Numbered from the stretch's first letter, positions 9,581-20,120 are shown. The stretch: DNA of 64,000 bases from Bradyrhizobium sp. ISRA430 (GCF_029909975.1 NZ_CP094516.1:4092001-4156000); one strand, 5' to 3'. The notes: generated by a model from the sequence alone, not told the origin. Numbers and translations: made by a program.

Positions 9581-10183
9581 TTAGTACAAATAATCCCCGC
9601 ACACATTGACCCATTGCCAGCCGTAGGGCGTCCAGCTCCTCCGCCAGCAGCCGTCGTCGTAATAGCTGGCGTAGACGAAGGGCGCGCCGAAGAAGGCGAA
9701 CCGGTGGAAGCGATGATGGCGGAAGAAGAAGGCGTGGCGGCCGATGAAGGGCCTGCCGTGAAATGCCCTGCCGGCGAACCGCGGGCCGAAGGCCGCACGG
9801 GTCGCGAACGGCGCACCGGCAAAGCGCGGCCCGATGGCGGCGCGGGCGGCCATCGGCGAACCCGCGAAACGCGCCATCGGCGCACCGGCGAAGCGGGCGC
9901 CACCGAAACGAGCTCCGCCCATACCGCCCACTCGCATGCCGCCCCCCATACCGCCGACATGCATGCCGCCACCCATACCACCGACGTGCATGCCACCACC
10001 ACCGAAATGCCCACCGCCACCAAAGCCGCCATGGCCGCCGCCAAAGCCGCCACCGCCAAAGCCGCCATGGCCGCCACCGCCACCGCCAAAACCGCCGCCG
10101 CCGCGCGCGAGAACGGGCGACGCGACCGCCAGCGTCGCAGCAACTGCCGCGGCGACGAGACCTGTGAGAAGCCTGTTGTTCAT
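9581..10183 (-). CDS. Exported glycine-rich protein
   Basis: 200 residues. GGAGGA lies at an ideal distance before the ATG at 10183. A classical signal peptide (MNNRLLTGLVAAAVAATLAV, cleavage after SPVLA near 26) is followed by about 40 residues of almost pure Gly runs, then GGM-GGMHVGGMGG repeats, then FAGAPMARFAG-type repeats, an Arg/His/Phe-rich stretch and a short C-terminal domain ending YGWQWVNVCGDYLY. This end resembles the C-terminal motif of rhizobial sulfur-globule or surface proteins. The function is unknown; an envelope or secreted structural role is likely. Confidence 0.8.
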   Translation of the reverse strand: MNNRLLTGLVAAAVAATLAVASPVLARGGGGFGGGGGGHGGFGGGGFGGGHGGFGGGGHFGGGGMHVGGMGGGMHVGGMGGGMRVGGMGGARFGGARFAGAPMARFAGSPMAARAAIGPRFAGAPFATRAAFGPRFAGRAFHGRPFIGRHAFFFRHHRFHRFAFFGAPFVYASYYDDGCWRRSWTPYGWQWVNVCGDYLY

Positions 10184-10350
10184 CGGAAAATCCTCCTAGC
10201 AGTGCAGCGGTAGCCTCGCCGCACGAGGAGGATCAGGAGAGGCGAATATGCCGTCTCCATCAAATTACAAATGCGCCAGTTTATGACGCGGAAGTCAGAA
10301 ACGACGGCCTCTCCCGGTGGTACGGGGCGAGGTTGAGAGCAACGCTCTCC

Positions 10351-12687
10351 TCACACCGGCTTGCCGCGTCCGCTCTTCTCGGCTGCGCGGCGCAACGCCT
10401 CGGCGAGCGCGCCGCCGCCGGAAGACTCCTGCTTGCGCGGCGCCGACGAGGTCATGCGAGCGGTGTTGCGCGAATTGTCGCGCTGCATGCCAGGGGCGTC
10501 CTTCTTTGCACCGACCTCGTCGTCGAGACGCAGCGTCAGCGAGATGCGCTTGCGCGCGACCTCGAAATCCAGAACCTTGACCTTGACGATGTCGCCGGGC
10601 TTCACCACCTCGCGCGGATCCTTGATGAAGGTTTTCGACATCGCCGAGATGTGCACGAGGCCGTCCTGGTGCACGCCGATGTCGACGAAGGCACCGAAGG
10701 CGGCGACGTTGGTCACGGTGCCCTCGAGGATCATGCCTTTCTTCAGATCCTTGATCTCCTCGACGCCGTCCTTGAACACCGCCGCCTTGAATGCCGGGCG
10801 CGGGTCGCGGCCGGGCTTCTCCAGTTCGCGCAGGATGTCGGTGACCGTCGGCAGGCCGAAGGTTTCGTCGACATAATCTTTCGGCTTCAGCGTGCGGACA
10901 ATATCGCTGTTGCCGATCAGCGCCTTGATGTCGCTCTTGGTGGCGCTGAGAATTCTGCGCACCACCGGATAGGCTTCCGGATGCACGCCGGACGCGTCGA
11001 GCGGATCCTCGCCGCCGAGAATGCGCAAAAAGCCGGCGCATTGCTCGAATGCCTTCGGCCCGAGCCGCGGGACGTCCTTGAGCGCCTTGCGCGACTTGAA
11101 CGGGCCATTGGCATCGCGATGCTGCACGATGCTCTGTGCAAGGCCAGCGCCCACGCCCGACACCCGCGCCAGCAGCGGCGCGGAGGCGGTGTTGACGTCG
11201 ACGCCGACGGCGTTCACGCAGTCTTCGACCACGGCGTCGAGCGACTTGGCGAGCTTGGCCTGGCCGAGGTCGTGCTGATACTGTCCGACGCCGATTGCCT
11301 TGGGCTCGATCTTGACCAGCTCGGCGAGCGGATCCTGGAGGCGGCGGGCGATCGAGACCGCACCGCGCAGGGTGACGTCCAGTCCGGGCAGTTCCTGCGA
11401 GGCAAAGGCGGAGGCCGAGTAGACCGACGCACCGGCTTCCGACACCACGATCTTGGTCATCTTCAGTTCGGCCAGGCCTTTGACGAGCTCGGTCGCGAGC
11501 TTGTCGGTCTCACGCGAGGCGGTGCCGTTGCCGATCGCGATCAGCTCGACGCGATGCTTCAGCGCGAGCCTGCCGAGGGTTGCGAGCGACTCGTTCCACT
11601 GCCGCTGCGGCTCGTGCGGGTAGATCGCGGTGGTATCGACCACCTTGCCGGTCGCGTCGATGACGGCGACCTTGACGCCGGTGCGGTAGCCGGGATCCAA
11701 GCCCATGGTGACGCGGGTGCCGGCGGGTGCGGCCAGCAGCAGGTCGCGCAGGTTCGAGGCGAATACGCGCACGGCCTCGGTCTCGGCCGCGTTCCACAGC
11801 CGCATGCGCAGATCGATGTTGAGATGCACCTGGATCTTGGTGCGCCAGGCCCAGCGCACGGTGTCGATCAGCCAGCGATCGCCCGCGCGCTTCAGGTCGG
11901 CGATACCGAACCGCTTCATGATCTTCAGTTCATAGGCGCTCGGCACGCCCGGCGGCGGCGCTTCGGCCTCGGCCTGGATCTGGAGATCGAGGATTTCTTC
12001 CTTTTCGCCGCGGAACATCGCGAGGATGCGGTGCGAGGGCAGCTTCGTCAGCGGCTCGGAGAACTCAAAGTAGTCCGCGAATTTTTCGCCCTCGGTCTTC
12101 TTGCCCTGGCGCACGGTGGAAGCCATGCGCGCGTTTGTCCACATCTCTTCACGCAAGCTTCCGATCAGGTCGGCGTCCTCGTCGAAGCGCTCGACCAGGA
12201 TGGCGCGGGCACCGTCGAGCGCGGCGGCAGCATCCGCGACACCCTTCTCGGCGTTTACGTAGGCTTCCGCAACGACCTTCGGATCGTCTCCGGGCTCTGC
12301 CATGAGCTGGTTGGCCAGCGGCTCGAGGCCCGCTTCCTTGGCGATCTCGGCCTTGGTGCGGCGCTTCGGCTTGAACGGCAGATAGATGTCTTCGAGGCGC
12401 GCCTTGCTGTCGGCGGCGAGGATGGCGGCTTCAAGTGCAGCATCGAGCTTGCCCTGCTCGCGGACCGATTCGAGGATGGCCTTGCGGCGGTCTTCGAGCT
12501 CGCGCAGGTAGACGAGACGCTCTTCCAGAGTGCGCAATTGCGTGTCGTCGAGCGCACCGGTCGCTTCCTTGCGGTAGCGGGCGATGAAGGGAACCGTGGC
12601 GCCGCCGTCGAGCAGCGTCACCGCCGCCTCGACCTGCTCCGCTCGAACCCCAAGCTCCTGCGCAATCTTCTGGTTGATATTCGCCAC
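10351..12687 (-). CDS. tex: Tex family RNA-binding/transcription accessory protein
   Basis: The start chosen is GTG at 12687, preceded by GGAGAGG; upstream in-frame sequence has no homology. This gives 778 residues, typical of Tex. Order: Tex N domain ([20 protein letters not shown] on), YqgF/RuvC-like domain ([17 protein letters not shown]), HhH motif ([19 protein letters not shown]), a second HhH region and a C-terminal S1 domain ([20 protein letters not shown]) near 640-710, then a basic Ser/Lys-rich tail. Tex binds nucleic acid and the RNA polymerase elongation machinery in other bacteria. It is divergent from the ring-opening amidohydrolase gene. Confidence 0.95.
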   Translation of the reverse strand: MANINQKIAQELGVRAEQVEAAVTLLDGGATVPFIARYRKEATGALDDTQLRTLEERLVYLRELEDRRKAILESVREQGKLDAALEAAILAADSKARLEDIYLPFKPKRRTKAEIAKEAGLEPLANQLMAEPGDDPKVVAEAYVNAEKGVADAAAALDGARAILVERFDEDADLIGSLREEMWTNARMASTVRQGKKTEGEKFADYFEFSEPLTKLPSHRILAMFRGEKEEILDLQIQAEAEAPPPGVPSAYELKIMKRFGIADLKRAGDRWLIDTVRWAWRTKIQVHLNIDLRMRLWNAAETEAVRVFASNLRDLLLAAPAGTRVTMGLDPGYRTGVKVAVIDATGKVVDTTAIYPHEPQRQWNESLATLGRLALKHRVELIAIGNGTASRETDKLATELVKGLAELKMTKIVVSEAGASVYSASAFASQELPGLDVTLRGAVSIARRLQDPLAELVKIEPKAIGVGQYQHDLGQAKLAKSLDAVVEDCVNAVGVDVNTASAPLLARVSGVGAGLAQSIVQHRDANGPFKSRKALKDVPRLGPKAFEQCAGFLRILGGEDPLDASGVHPEAYPVVRRILSATKSDIKALIGNSDIVRTLKPKDYVDETFGLPTVTDILRELEKPGRDPRPAFKAAVFKDGVEEIKDLKKGMILEGTVTNVAAFGAFVDIGVHQDGLVHISAMSKTFIKDPREVVKPGDIVKVKVLDFEVARKRISLTLRLDDEVGAKKDAPGMQRDNSRNTARMTSSAPRKQESSGGGALAEALRRAAEKSGRGKPV

Positions 12688-12986
12688 GCGAGAATCCCTC
12701 TCCAAGCACGCGGCCAGAACCGAACCACCGGCCGCGGGACGCCGCTTATGAACCAATCGAGGTTGATTCATCAAGGTACAGCGCAGAACCGTCGACAGGG
12801 GATTTTTTTGTTGCTTTGATGCGATCTCGCCACATTCGTTTGGATGGACGAAGACGGCGCACATACTCCGCTGTCGTCCTGGCTTTCGGCAGGACGAACG
12901 TCGGGGATCTTCTCGACATCTTGACAGGCGCCTCTGTTCCGCGGCTGGTTGACTCGCCGGCACCAGAACAGCATGCGAGGACTGCA

Positions 12987-14102
12987 ATGCGCACCACATC
13001 GGTTGGCGTCGTTCGGATTGCCACCAAGGGCCCCGGCGACGCCTCCGGCCTCATGACCATGATCGAGTCCGGCGCGATCGATCCGACATCGATCCTGGCG
13101 ATCCTCGGCAAGACCGAGGGCAATGGCGGCGTCAACGATTTCACGCGGGAATATGCGGTTGCCGCGCTGTGCACGGCGCTGGCGCCCTGTCTCCACCTGT
13201 CCCCAGAGGAGGTCGAGCAGCGCATCGCCTTCGTGATGTCCGGCGGTACCGAGGGCGTGCTCAGCCCGCACATCACTGTGTTTACGCGACGCGAAGCCGA
13301 GCAAGGAACGGCAGGCGTGTCCAGCAAACGGCTGAGCATCGGCATGGCGCACACGCGGGATTTTCTTCCCGAGGAACTCGGACGCTCCGCGCAGATCGCG
13401 GAGACGGCCAAGGCTGTGAAAGCCGCGATGGACGATGCCGGGATCGTCGATCCCACTGATGTGCATTTCGTGCAGATCAAGTGTCCGCTGCTCACCAGCG
13501 ACCGCATCGAGGCCGCAGGCGCGCGCGGCAACACAACGGCGACGACCAGCGCCTATGGCTCGATGGCCTATTCGCGCGGCGCCTCCGCGCTCGGGGTCGC
13601 GGTCGCGCTCGGCGAGATCGCGTCCGAGATCCGTGACGAAGACGTGCTGCGGCGCTACGACCTGTTCTCGTCGGTCGCCTCCACCTCGGCTGGGATCGAG
13701 CTGATGCACAACGTCGTCATCGTGCTCGGCAATTCGGCCTCATCGGCGAGCGAGTTCGAGATCGGCCATGCCGTGATGAGCGACGCCATCGACTCCACCG
13801 CGGTGATCTCAGCGCTCAACAGCGTGGGACTTGGCATCGCGCCGCAGGCGACCGCGGGCCGCGAGCTCGTCAACATCTTCGCCAAGGCCGAGGCGTCGCC
13901 GAACGGCAGCGTACGCGGCTTTCGCCACACCATGCTGGAAGACACCGACATCAGTTCGACCCGCCACGCCCGCGCCGCGGTCGGCGGCCTGATCGGCGGC
14001 CTTGCCGGCACCGGCGCGGTCTATGTCTCCGGCGGGGCCGAGCACCAGGGTCCGCCCGGCGGCGGGCCGGTTGCGGTGATCGCGCGGCTCGCGGAAAACT
14101 AA
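12987..14102 (+). CDS. Ring-opening amidohydrolase (cyanuric acid hydrolase/barbiturase family)
   Basis: 371 residues from ATG 12987 with GCGAGGA upstream. The family is built from three related domains, each giving a Ser-Lys pair. Visible here are Lys42 (GKTEGNG) with Ser85 (SGGTEG), Lys165 (QIKCPLL) with the serines of ASTSAG near 232-234, and Lys300 ([10 protein letters not shown]) with Ser348 ([13 protein letters not shown]). Lys42 and Ser85 fall at the numbering known for AtzD. The enzyme hydrolyses an s-triazine or pyrimidine ring amide: cyanuric acid to carboxybiuret, or barbiturate to ureidomalonate. Sequence alone does not decide. The amidase gene downstream could process the product. 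Confidence 0.9.
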   Translation: MRTTSVGVVRIATKGPGDASGLMTMIESGAIDPTSILAILGKTEGNGGVNDFTREYAVAALCTALAPCLHLSPEEVEQRIAFVMSGGTEGVLSPHITVFTRREAEQGTAGVSSKRLSIGMAHTRDFLPEELGRSAQIAETAKAVKAAMDDAGIVDPTDVHFVQIKCPLLTSDRIEAAGARGNTTATTSAYGSMAYSRGASALGVAVALGEIASEIRDEDVLRRYDLFSSVASTSAGIELMHNVVIVLGNSASSASEFEIGHAVMSDAIDSTAVISALNSVGLGIAPQATAGRELVNIFAKAEASPNGSVRGFRHTMLEDTDISSTRHARAAVGGLIGGLAGTGAVYVSGGAEHQGPPGGGPVAVIARLAEN

Positions 14103-14200
14103 GCGCGACGCCAGGGCAGAGGCGCCGCAATTGCGAACATGCCGGAATCAGCGCAGCAGCCCTGCGTGCGGGGTGGCGCCGCATAGAGGGATTGAATCGC

Positions 14201-15670
14201 ATGACTTTGCCGATGAGCTGGAGTGAATGGGCGCAGCACGATGGCATGGCGCTGGCGGCGCGCGTCCGCAACGGTGAGCTGACGCCGAAGGAACTGGCGC
14301 GCCAGGCCGCTGCCGGCGTCGCCAAGGTCAATCCGGCGCTGTCCGGCGTGGTCGAGTTGTTCGACGACGTCATCATCGATCCGGCCAAGGACGGTGCCCA
14401 TCTCTCCGGACCGTTCGCCGGCCTGCCCTTCCTGATGAAGGATCTCGGCCCGACCATGAAGGGCCGGCTCCAGGAGATGGGCTCGCTGTTGATGCGCGGC
14501 AATCGCGCGGCGGCAGATACGTTCCTGACCGGCAAGTTTCGCCAGGCGGGACTCAACTTGATCGGACGGACGACGACGCCGGAGTTCGGCGTGTGCAGTT
14601 CGGCCGACAATCCGGCGGTCTATGTGACGCGCAATCCCCGGGATACCGACTACACCACCTGCGGCTCGTCAGCGGGCAGCGCCGCGATGGTCGCGGCCGG
14701 CGTGGTACCGATCGCGCATGCGACCGATGGCGGCGGCTCGATCCGCATTCCCGCCGGCGTCAACGGCAATATCGGACTCAAGGTTTCGCGAGGCGTGTTC
14801 TCGCTCGCGCCGCTGATGTCCGATCTCACCGGGCTCGTCTCGATCCAGGGCTGCCAGTCGCGTTCCGTCCGCGACACCGCCGCCTTCGTCGATCATGCCC
14901 GCGGGCCGGCGCCGGGCGAGTTCATGCCGTTCTGGACCACGGCGCAGCCTTACGGCGAAATGATCAAGCGCGATCCGGCAAAGCTCAGGATCGCGCTGTC
15001 GCACACCTGGGGCGACTACACCGCGACGCCGCACATCGCCGCCGAACTGGAGAAGGCCGGCCGCTTCCTCGAAGGACTCGGCCATCACGTCGACTACGCG
15101 CTGCCCGAGCTCGATTTCCGCGCCGCCTTCGATGCGCAGACGACCTGCTACATCTCCAATTTTGCCGTTGTGATCTCCAACATGCTCGCCACACGTGGGC
15201 TGGAGCGGCCGCCGGAGGATCTGGTCGAGCCCGTCAACATCAGGATTTGGGAAGCCGGGCGGCACACGAGCTTCGCCGAGCGGGCGAAGATGCAAGGCGT
15301 GTTCAACACGACATCGCGCAGCTTCGGCGCGTTCTTCGAGCAGTGGGACGTCATCCTGACGCCGGTCACCGCGCTGCCGACGCCGAAGGTCGGCACGAAG
15401 GAATATCTCACCATCTCCGACAATCCGGACGTACTGGACTGGTTCGGCAATCTCTGGCGCAACTTCGCCTTCACGCCGCTCGCCAATCTCTGCGGCATGC
15501 CCGCGATCTCGCTGCCGATGGCCACGCACGAACACGGCTTGCCGCTGGGCATCCAGGCGATCGCCAAGCAGGCCAATGATGGCTTGCTCCTGCAACTCGC
15601 CGCCCAGATCGAGCGCGCCATCGACGGCAAGTGGAACGGCGGCAAGAAGCCGAAGGTGCACGTCGGTTAA
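14201..15670 (+). CDS. Amidase signature family hydrolase
   Basis: ATG 14201 is preceded by AGAGGG; a TTG 9 nt earlier is too close to that site. It has 489 residues. The Ser-cisSer-Lys triad is visible: Lys80 (LMKDLG), Ser157 (CGSSAGS) and nucleophile Ser180 (GGGSIRIPAG). Starting 98 nt after the ring-opening amidohydrolase and on the same strand, it plausibly acts on the opened ring product (carboxybiuret, biuret or ureidomalonate). That is inference from context; amidases of this family act on many amides. Confidence 0.88.
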   Translation: MTLPMSWSEWAQHDGMALAARVRNGELTPKELARQAAAGVAKVNPALSGVVELFDDVIIDPAKDGAHLSGPFAGLPFLMKDLGPTMKGRLQEMGSLLMRGNRAAADTFLTGKFRQAGLNLIGRTTTPEFGVCSSADNPAVYVTRNPRDTDYTTCGSSAGSAAMVAAGVVPIAHATDGGGSIRIPAGVNGNIGLKVSRGVFSLAPLMSDLTGLVSIQGCQSRSVRDTAAFVDHARGPAPGEFMPFWTTAQPYGEMIKRDPAKLRIALSHTWGDYTATPHIAAELEKAGRFLEGLGHHVDYALPELDFRAAFDAQTTCYISNFAVVISNMLATRGLERPPEDLVEPVNIRIWEAGRHTSFAERAKMQGVFNTTSRSFGAFFEQWDVILTPVTALPTPKVGTKEYLTISDNPDVLDWFGNLWRNFAFTPLANLCGMPAISLPMATHEHGLPLGIQAIAKQANDGLLLQLAAQIERAIDGKWNGGKKPKVHVG

Positions 15671-15711
15671 GCAGGGCGCGATCGCATCGACTTGCGATCG
15701 CGCCATCGGCC

Positions 15712-16029
15712 TCAATTCTTCACGTCGGGGATCGTCTCGGACGGTTGCTGCTGACCCTGCTGATACATGGCGAGCGCCTTGTCGAGCGCTTCGCGCAAGG
15801 CCAGCGCCGCGGCCGGGCTGCAGCGCAGATGTGCGGTCTGAACCACGTCGACCCTGACGGCGGCCCCGATCGGCATCAACAGGTTCGCCGCGAGCTCGAT
15901 CTGGATCGCCCCGTTGTGGTGCCCGAAACAGGATGCGCCGTCGAAATAGATGACCGGAGCGCGCTCGGCGCTGGAGGTCGAAATGGTGACGGGCCCCTGG
16001 TTGGTGGCGGGTGTTTCGGGGTCGGCCAT
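15712..16029 (-). CDS. Hypothetical protein, 105 aa
   Basis: GGAG stands 5 nt before ATG 16029; a GTG two codons earlier is less well placed. The protein is soluble with no signal peptide: a short disordered N terminus, a predicted beta-rich core (VIYFDGASCFGHHNGAIQIE) and a helix ending LREALDKALAMYQQG. It is convergent with the amidase gene, 41 nt away. The family is not recognised, but codon use and the RBS support a real gene. Confidence 0.7.
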   Translation of the reverse strand: MADPETPATNQGPVTISTSSAERAPVIYFDGASCFGHHNGAIQIELAANLLMPIGAAVRVDVVQTAHLRCSPAAALALREALDKALAMYQQGQQQPSETIPDVKN

Positions 16030-16176
16030 GGGCACTCCTGCAGGCAGTGGACAAGCGGAACGGCCAGCATCGGCGCTTGGCCAGCCTCTGTCGAGGCCAA
16101 ACCGGCCGGCAGACCTGTCCCGCAGCGGCGCGTGCGATGTTTTGCACGACGGGCGCCACTGGTCTAGAACCTCGCC

Positions 16177-17088
16177 ATGTCCACTTCACAGAGCACCGGG
16201 CTGCCGTTCGAGGAACTTGCCGAGGCCATCAGGGGCCGCCGCTCCGACTATGGCCACATCAGCGGGCTGCAGCTCGATCGCTTTGCGCCGGGCGAGGCCT
16301 GGTCCAGCCTGCCCTACCGCCCGGTCTTCGTCGGCGATACCGAGACCGGCGTGCTGCACGGCGGGGTCGTCACGGCGATGCTGGACGAGAGCTGCGGCAT
16401 GGCGGTGCAGCTCGCGCTCGACGGCACGCGCGCGATCGCAACGCTTGATCTGCGCATCGACTACCAGAAGCCCGCGACGCCCGGTCTCGACATCAAGGCA
16501 CATTCGGTCTGCTACCGCACCACCCGCTCGATCGCCTTCGTGCGCTCTACGGCCTATCAGGACTCCGAGGACGATCCGGTCGCAACCGCCACCGCCTGTT
16601 TCATGATCGGCGCCAACCGCACCAACATGCTCGCGGACCGAAGAATGGATACGCGCGCCGCCCCGACGCTGGAGGCGCCGGAGGATCCGGCAGGCCCGTT
16701 CGCCAATAGCCCATTCGCGCGCTGCCTCGGCATCGGCGTCAGCGACGACGGCACGCTGGTGATGCCGTTCTCGCCAAAGATTATTGGCAACCCTATCCTG
16801 CCCGCGATCCATGGTGGCATGACCGGCGCCTTTCTCGAGACCACCGCGATCGTCGGCGTGACGCGCGAGCTCGGCGCTGCCGCACTGCCGAAGCCGATCG
16901 GGCTGACGATCAATTACCTGCGCTCCGGCCGCGCGCTCGACAGCTTTGCCAATGTCTCGATCGTGAAGCAGGGACGGCGCATCGTCGCCTTCGAGGCGCG
17001 GGCCTGGCAGGACGATCCCGCCAAGCCGATCGCCACAGCCTTTGGCCATTTCATGCTGCGGCCGACGCCTGGGAACGACGAGGAATAG
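16177..17088 (+). CDS. PaaI-type acyl-CoA thioesterase with two hotdog domains
   Basis: 303 residues with two tandem hotdog folds. The first has LHGGVVTAMLDESCGMAVQL (about 60-80), the second IHGGMTGAFLETTAIVGVTR (about 212-232). The HGG motif with a following acidic residue is the thioesterase signature. Single-domain PaaI proteins are about 140 aa, so this is a fused pair that could form an internal dimer. Substrates are probably acyl- or aryl-CoA, but which cannot be told. Confidence 0.85.
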   Translation: MSTSQSTGLPFEELAEAIRGRRSDYGHISGLQLDRFAPGEAWSSLPYRPVFVGDTETGVLHGGVVTAMLDESCGMAVQLALDGTRAIATLDLRIDYQKPATPGLDIKAHSVCYRTTRSIAFVRSTAYQDSEDDPVATATACFMIGANRTNMLADRRMDTRAAPTLEAPEDPAGPFANSPFARCLGIGVSDDGTLVMPFSPKIIGNPILPAIHGGMTGAFLETTAIVGVTRELGAAALPKPIGLTINYLRSGRALDSFANVSIVKQGRRIVAFEARAWQDDPAKPIATAFGHFMLRPTPGNDEE

Positions 17089-17107
17089 GCATATTTACTT
17101 GACGCCC

Positions 17108-17128
17108 AAGCCTTGACGGCCAAGGCTT
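17108..17128 (+). terminator. Small hairpin after the thioesterase gene
   Basis: AAGCCTTG at 17108-17115 is inverted at 17121-17128 around a 5-nt loop, 20 nt past the stop codon. A partial third copy (GACGGCGAAGGCTT) follows. It lacks a clear T run, so function as a terminator is only likely. Confidence 0.4.
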
Positions 17129-17182
17129 GACGGCGAAGGCTTATGCCACAACGATAGCGCGTTCCGCGCGAGAGGTATTGGA

Positions 17183-17548
17183 TTGCGGCATCCGATCGAC
17201 ATCATCGCCATGTTTGCCGCCCTCTGGCTGTTGGCGTCGATGGTGCTCGATGCGCTGACGCCGAAGGAGCTGACGGCGGTCATGATCGGCATTGCGATCG
17301 GACCCGCCATCGTCGTCACCGCCGTGTTCTATTATCTGCGTTGTCCGCGCACGGATTTCGCGGTGCTGTTCTCTGCGTTGTGGCTGATCTCGGACATCGC
17401 CATCGGCTTCATTTCGCCGATGCCGCTGCCGCACTTCCTGATCGTGCTCGGCTTCGTGCCGGCGCTGCTGGTCGGCCTCGTCCTGCACTGGCAGCGCTTC
17501 CAGCGCCGCCACGAGCGGTTCGCTTGGCCTTCGATCAAGCGGGGCTAG
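17183..17548 (+). CDS. Small integral membrane protein, 121 aa
   Basis: TTG 17183 has AGAGGT 6 nt upstream and is the only start that keeps the first helix whole. Four hydrophobic segments are visible: IDIIAMFAALWLLASMV, TAVMIGIAIGPAIVVTAVFY, FAVLFSALWLISDIAIGF and FLIVLGFVPALLVGLVLHW. A basic C-terminal tail (QRFQRRHERFAWPSIKRG) is probably cytoplasmic. No family is recognised. It stands alone between a thioesterase gene and poxB. Confidence 0.72.
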   Translation: MRHPIDIIAMFAALWLLASMVLDALTPKELTAVMIGIAIGPAIVVTAVFYYLRCPRTDFAVLFSALWLISDIAIGFISPMPLPHFLIVLGFVPALLVGLVLHWQRFQRRHERFAWPSIKRG

Positions 17549-17621
17549 AGCATGACCCGGAAAAGTGTGAATCGGTTTTCCCTCGCGACAAACGCGTGGC
17601 GTTTGCGCGGAGATCATGCTC
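17548..17621. repeat. Rhizobial intergenic palindromic repeat
   Basis: The element begins GAGCATGA and ends with its exact inverse TCATGCTC. Inside it CAAACGC/GCGTTTG form a second inverted pair. The GAGCATGA-CCGGAAAAGTGTGAA-CGGTTTTC layout matches a short repeat scattered between genes of Rhizobiales. It directly follows the stop codon of the small membrane protein gene. Confidence 0.65.
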
Positions 17622-17632
17622 AAACAAGAAAC

Positions 17633-17660
17633 TGAAGCGCGATAACTTGATCGCGCTTCA
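17633..17660 (-). terminator. Rho-independent terminator of poxB
   Basis: TGAAGCGCGAT at 17633-17643 and its inverse at 17650-17660 form an 11-bp stem with a 6-nt loop. On the minus strand it is followed by GTTTCTTGTTT. The stem overlaps the poxB stop codon. Confidence 0.7.
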
Positions 17661-19394
17661 GCGCGGCAACAGGTTCGTCTTCGCGAGATCGAGCACCTCG
17701 TCGCCGCGGCCGTTCATCACGGCGCGCAGGACCCACAGGCTGAAACCCTTGATCTGCTCGGGAGTGATGGTCGGCGGCATCGACAGCTCCTGCTTGGCCG
17801 TGACGACGTCGAGCAGCGCCGGTCCGTTGTGCGCCAGCATCTCCTGCATCGCGCCAGGGAGATCGCCGGGATCTTCGACCCGGCGGGCAAAGATGCCCAT
17901 CGCACGCGCCATCGCCGCGAAATCCGGATTCTCCAAATCGACATTGGTGTCGACGAAGCCCGCCGCTTTCATCTCCAGCGCGACGAAGCCAAGCACGCCA
18001 TTGTTGAAGACGACGACCTTCACCGGCAGCTTCATCTGCGTGAGCGTGATCAGATCGCCCATCAGCATGGTGAAGCCGCCGTCGCCCGACAGTGAGATCA
18101 CCTGACGGCCGGGCTGCGCCGCCTGCGCGCCGATCGCCTGCGGCATCGCGTTGGCCATCGAGCCGTGCACGAAGGAGCCGATCAGACGACGGCGGCCGTT
18201 CATGTTGAGATAGCGCGCGGCCCACACCGTCGGGGTACCGACGTCGGCGGTGAACACCGCATCTTCCGTAGCATGATCGCTGATGACCTTGGCGAGATAT
18301 TGCGGATGGATGGGCTTGCTGCCCGGGGTCCCCCTGGCGAGCGAGTCGAGTCCTTCGCGCGCCTTCCTGTAATGCGCGATCGCATCGTCGAGATGTTTGC
18401 GCTGCGTCTTGGTCTTCAACAGCGGCAGCAGCGCTTCGATGGTGAGCTTGACGTCGCCGACGAGGCCGAGATCGAGCTTGCACCGGCGGCCGAGATTTTC
18501 CGGCCTGATATCGACCTGCGCGACCTGGCAGTCGGTCGGAAAGAATTGCTTGTAGGGAAAATCGGTGCCGAGCATCAGCAGGGCGTCGCAAGCGTGCATG
18601 GCGGCGTAGCCGGAGGAGAAGCCGATGAAGCCGGTCATGCCGACGTCGTAGGAGTTTTCGTATTCGACGTGCTCCTTGCCGCCGAGGGCATGCACGATCG
18701 GGCTCTTCAGGGTCTCGGCGAGCTGCATCAGCGGCGCGTGCGCGCCGGCGCAACCGCGGCCGCAGAACAACGTAATGCGCTCGGCGCCGTTGAGGAGCTC
18801 CGCAAGCGCCTTCAGCTCGTCCGCCTTCGGCACGACCTTCGGCGCTGACAGCGCGAGCCCGCGCGTCGCCGATAGCGGCCGCTTCGGCGGCGCACGGAAA
18901 GCGACGTCACCCGGTATGGCGACGACCGCGACGCCGCGCAGACCCACCGCCGCACGGATGGCGTTCTCCAGCACGTAAGGAAGCTGGCTCGCGTCCGAGA
19001 TCAGCTCGCAATAATGGCTGCACTCACGGAACAGATTTTGCGGATGGGTTTCCTGGAAATAGCCGCCGCCGATCTCGGCCGACGGGATCTGCGCCGCGAT
19101 CGCGAGCACGGGAACGCGGCTGCGATGCGCGTCGAACAGTCCATTGATGAGGTGCAGATTGCCCGGGCCGCAGGAGCCCGCGCACACCGCAAGACTCCCC
19201 GTCATCTCGGCTTCGCCGGCGGCGGCGAACGCCGCAACCTCCTCATGCCGGACATGCACCCATTCGATGGTGCCGCGGCGGCGCAGCGCTTCGGTAAGAC
19301 CGTTCAGACTGTCGCCGACGATTCCGTAGATCCGCTTGACGCCGGCCTGCTCGAGCGTGGCCACGAACAGGTCGGCTACATTGTTGATCGCCAT
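17658..19394 (-). CDS. poxB: Pyruvate oxidase/dehydrogenase-type ThDP enzyme (PoxB-like)
   Basis: ATG 19394 is preceded by AGGAG; this gives 578 residues, close to E. coli PoxB (572). The three ThDP-enzyme domains are visible: the PYR domain with the catalytic Glu in [12 protein letters not shown] near 50, a central FAD/Rossmann domain, and the PP domain with the [12 protein letters not shown]...NN thiamine motif near 415-445. PoxB converts pyruvate to acetate and CO2, passing electrons to ubiquinone at the membrane. The C terminus ([12 protein letters not shown]) differs from the lipid-binding tail of E. coli PoxB, so an acetolactate-like or other ThDP activity is not excluded. A terminator follows. 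Confidence 0.85.
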   Translation of the reverse strand: MAINNVADLFVATLEQAGVKRIYGIVGDSLNGLTEALRRRGTIEWVHVRHEEVAAFAAAGEAEMTGSLAVCAGSCGPGNLHLINGLFDAHRSRVPVLAIAAQIPSAEIGGGYFQETHPQNLFRECSHYCELISDASQLPYVLENAIRAAVGLRGVAVVAIPGDVAFRAPPKRPLSATRGLALSAPKVVPKADELKALAELLNGAERITLFCGRGCAGAHAPLMQLAETLKSPIVHALGGKEHVEYENSYDVGMTGFIGFSSGYAAMHACDALLMLGTDFPYKQFFPTDCQVAQVDIRPENLGRRCKLDLGLVGDVKLTIEALLPLLKTKTQRKHLDDAIAHYRKAREGLDSLARGTPGSKPIHPQYLAKVISDHATEDAVFTADVGTPTVWAARYLNMNGRRRLIGSFVHGSMANAMPQAIGAQAAQPGRQVISLSGDGGFTMLMGDLITLTQMKLPVKVVVFNNGVLGFVALEMKAAGFVDTNVDLENPDFAAMARAMGIFARRVEDPGDLPGAMQEMLAHNGPALLDVVTAKQELSMPPTITPEQIKGFSLWVLRAVMNGRGDEVLDLAKTNLLPR

Positions 19395-19474
19395 GTCGGT
19401 CTCCTGATCTCGCTGATCCCGCAAGATAGGATACGGACCGGCCGTGACGGGATCACGGCTGGTTTATTGCCGGC

Positions 19475-20107
19475 TCAATCTTTCGGAATCGCCCGATCGT
19501 AGGCAATGACCGTCGCCTTGGCCCGAGCCGCGACATCGGCAGCGGTCATGCCGGGCTTGTAGAGGCTGCTGCCGAGCCCGAACGCGGTCACGCCGCCTTT
19601 GACATACTCCGCAAAATTCTGGTCGGAGACGCCGCCGACGGCGGCGATCATGACGCCAGCCGGAAGCACGGCGCGGATCGCGGCAATGCCGGACGCGCCG
19701 AGCACGCTCGCAGGAAAGAATTTCAGGCTCGATGCGCCCGACCGCGCCGCGAGCAGCGCTTCAGTCGGCGAGAATACGCCGGGCATCGTCACCATGCCGT
19801 GCTGATGCGCGCGCCCCAGCACCTGCGTGTCGATATTCGGCGAGACCATCAGCTTGCCGCCGACGTCATCGAGCCGGTCGACGTCTTCGGCCGTCAGCAC
19901 GGTGCCGGCGCCGATCAGCACGCCGGCGGGCGCGAGCTTCACGGCGCTGGCGATGGAGCGGAACGGATCCGGCGAGTTCAAGGGAATCTCGATCGCGGTG
20001 ATGCCGGCCTCGATCAGCACGCCGACGATGGCCTCGGTCTCCTCGGGCTTGACGCCGCGCAGGATCGCGACCAGCGGTCGCTTCATCGGCGGAAAGGGAA
20101 CGCTCAT
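19475..20107 (-). CDS. dgoA: 2-dehydro-3-deoxy-6-phosphogalactonate aldolase
   Basis: The start at 20107 has AGGA upstream and gives 210 residues, the normal KDPGal aldolase size. Visible are AIEIPLNSPDPF, IGAGTVL and the Schiff-base Lys of SLKFFPAS near 125. It cleaves 2-dehydro-3-deoxy-6-phosphogalactonate to pyruvate and glyceraldehyde 3-phosphate in the De Ley-Doudoroff galactose pathway. It lies 13 nt after the kinase gene for the preceding step, so the two form an operon dgoK-dgoA. Confidence 0.9.
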   Translation of the reverse strand: MSVPFPPMKRPLVAILRGVKPEETEAIVGVLIEAGITAIEIPLNSPDPFRSIASAVKLAPAGVLIGAGTVLTAEDVDRLDDVGGKLMVSPNIDTQVLGRAHQHGMVTMPGVFSPTEALLAARSGASSLKFFPASVLGASGIAAIRAVLPAGVMIAAVGGVSDQNFAEYVKGGVTAFGLGSSLYKPGMTAADVAARAKATVIAYDRAIPKD

Positions 20108-20120
20108 CTCAAGAATCCTT

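Noticed and set aside
9900..10090. Possible CRISPR-like array from short GC-rich repeats
   Set aside because: The units are codon-level Gly repeats in a protein gene, without constant spacers or Cas genes; no CRISPR array was seen in the window.
9578..10213. Pro/Thr/Ala-rich frames on the plus strand
   Set aside because: Mirror of the glycine-rich exported protein repeats; no start site.
10333..12819. 828-codon open frame on the plus strand
   Set aside because: Antisense to tex, which has full domain order and a ribosome site.
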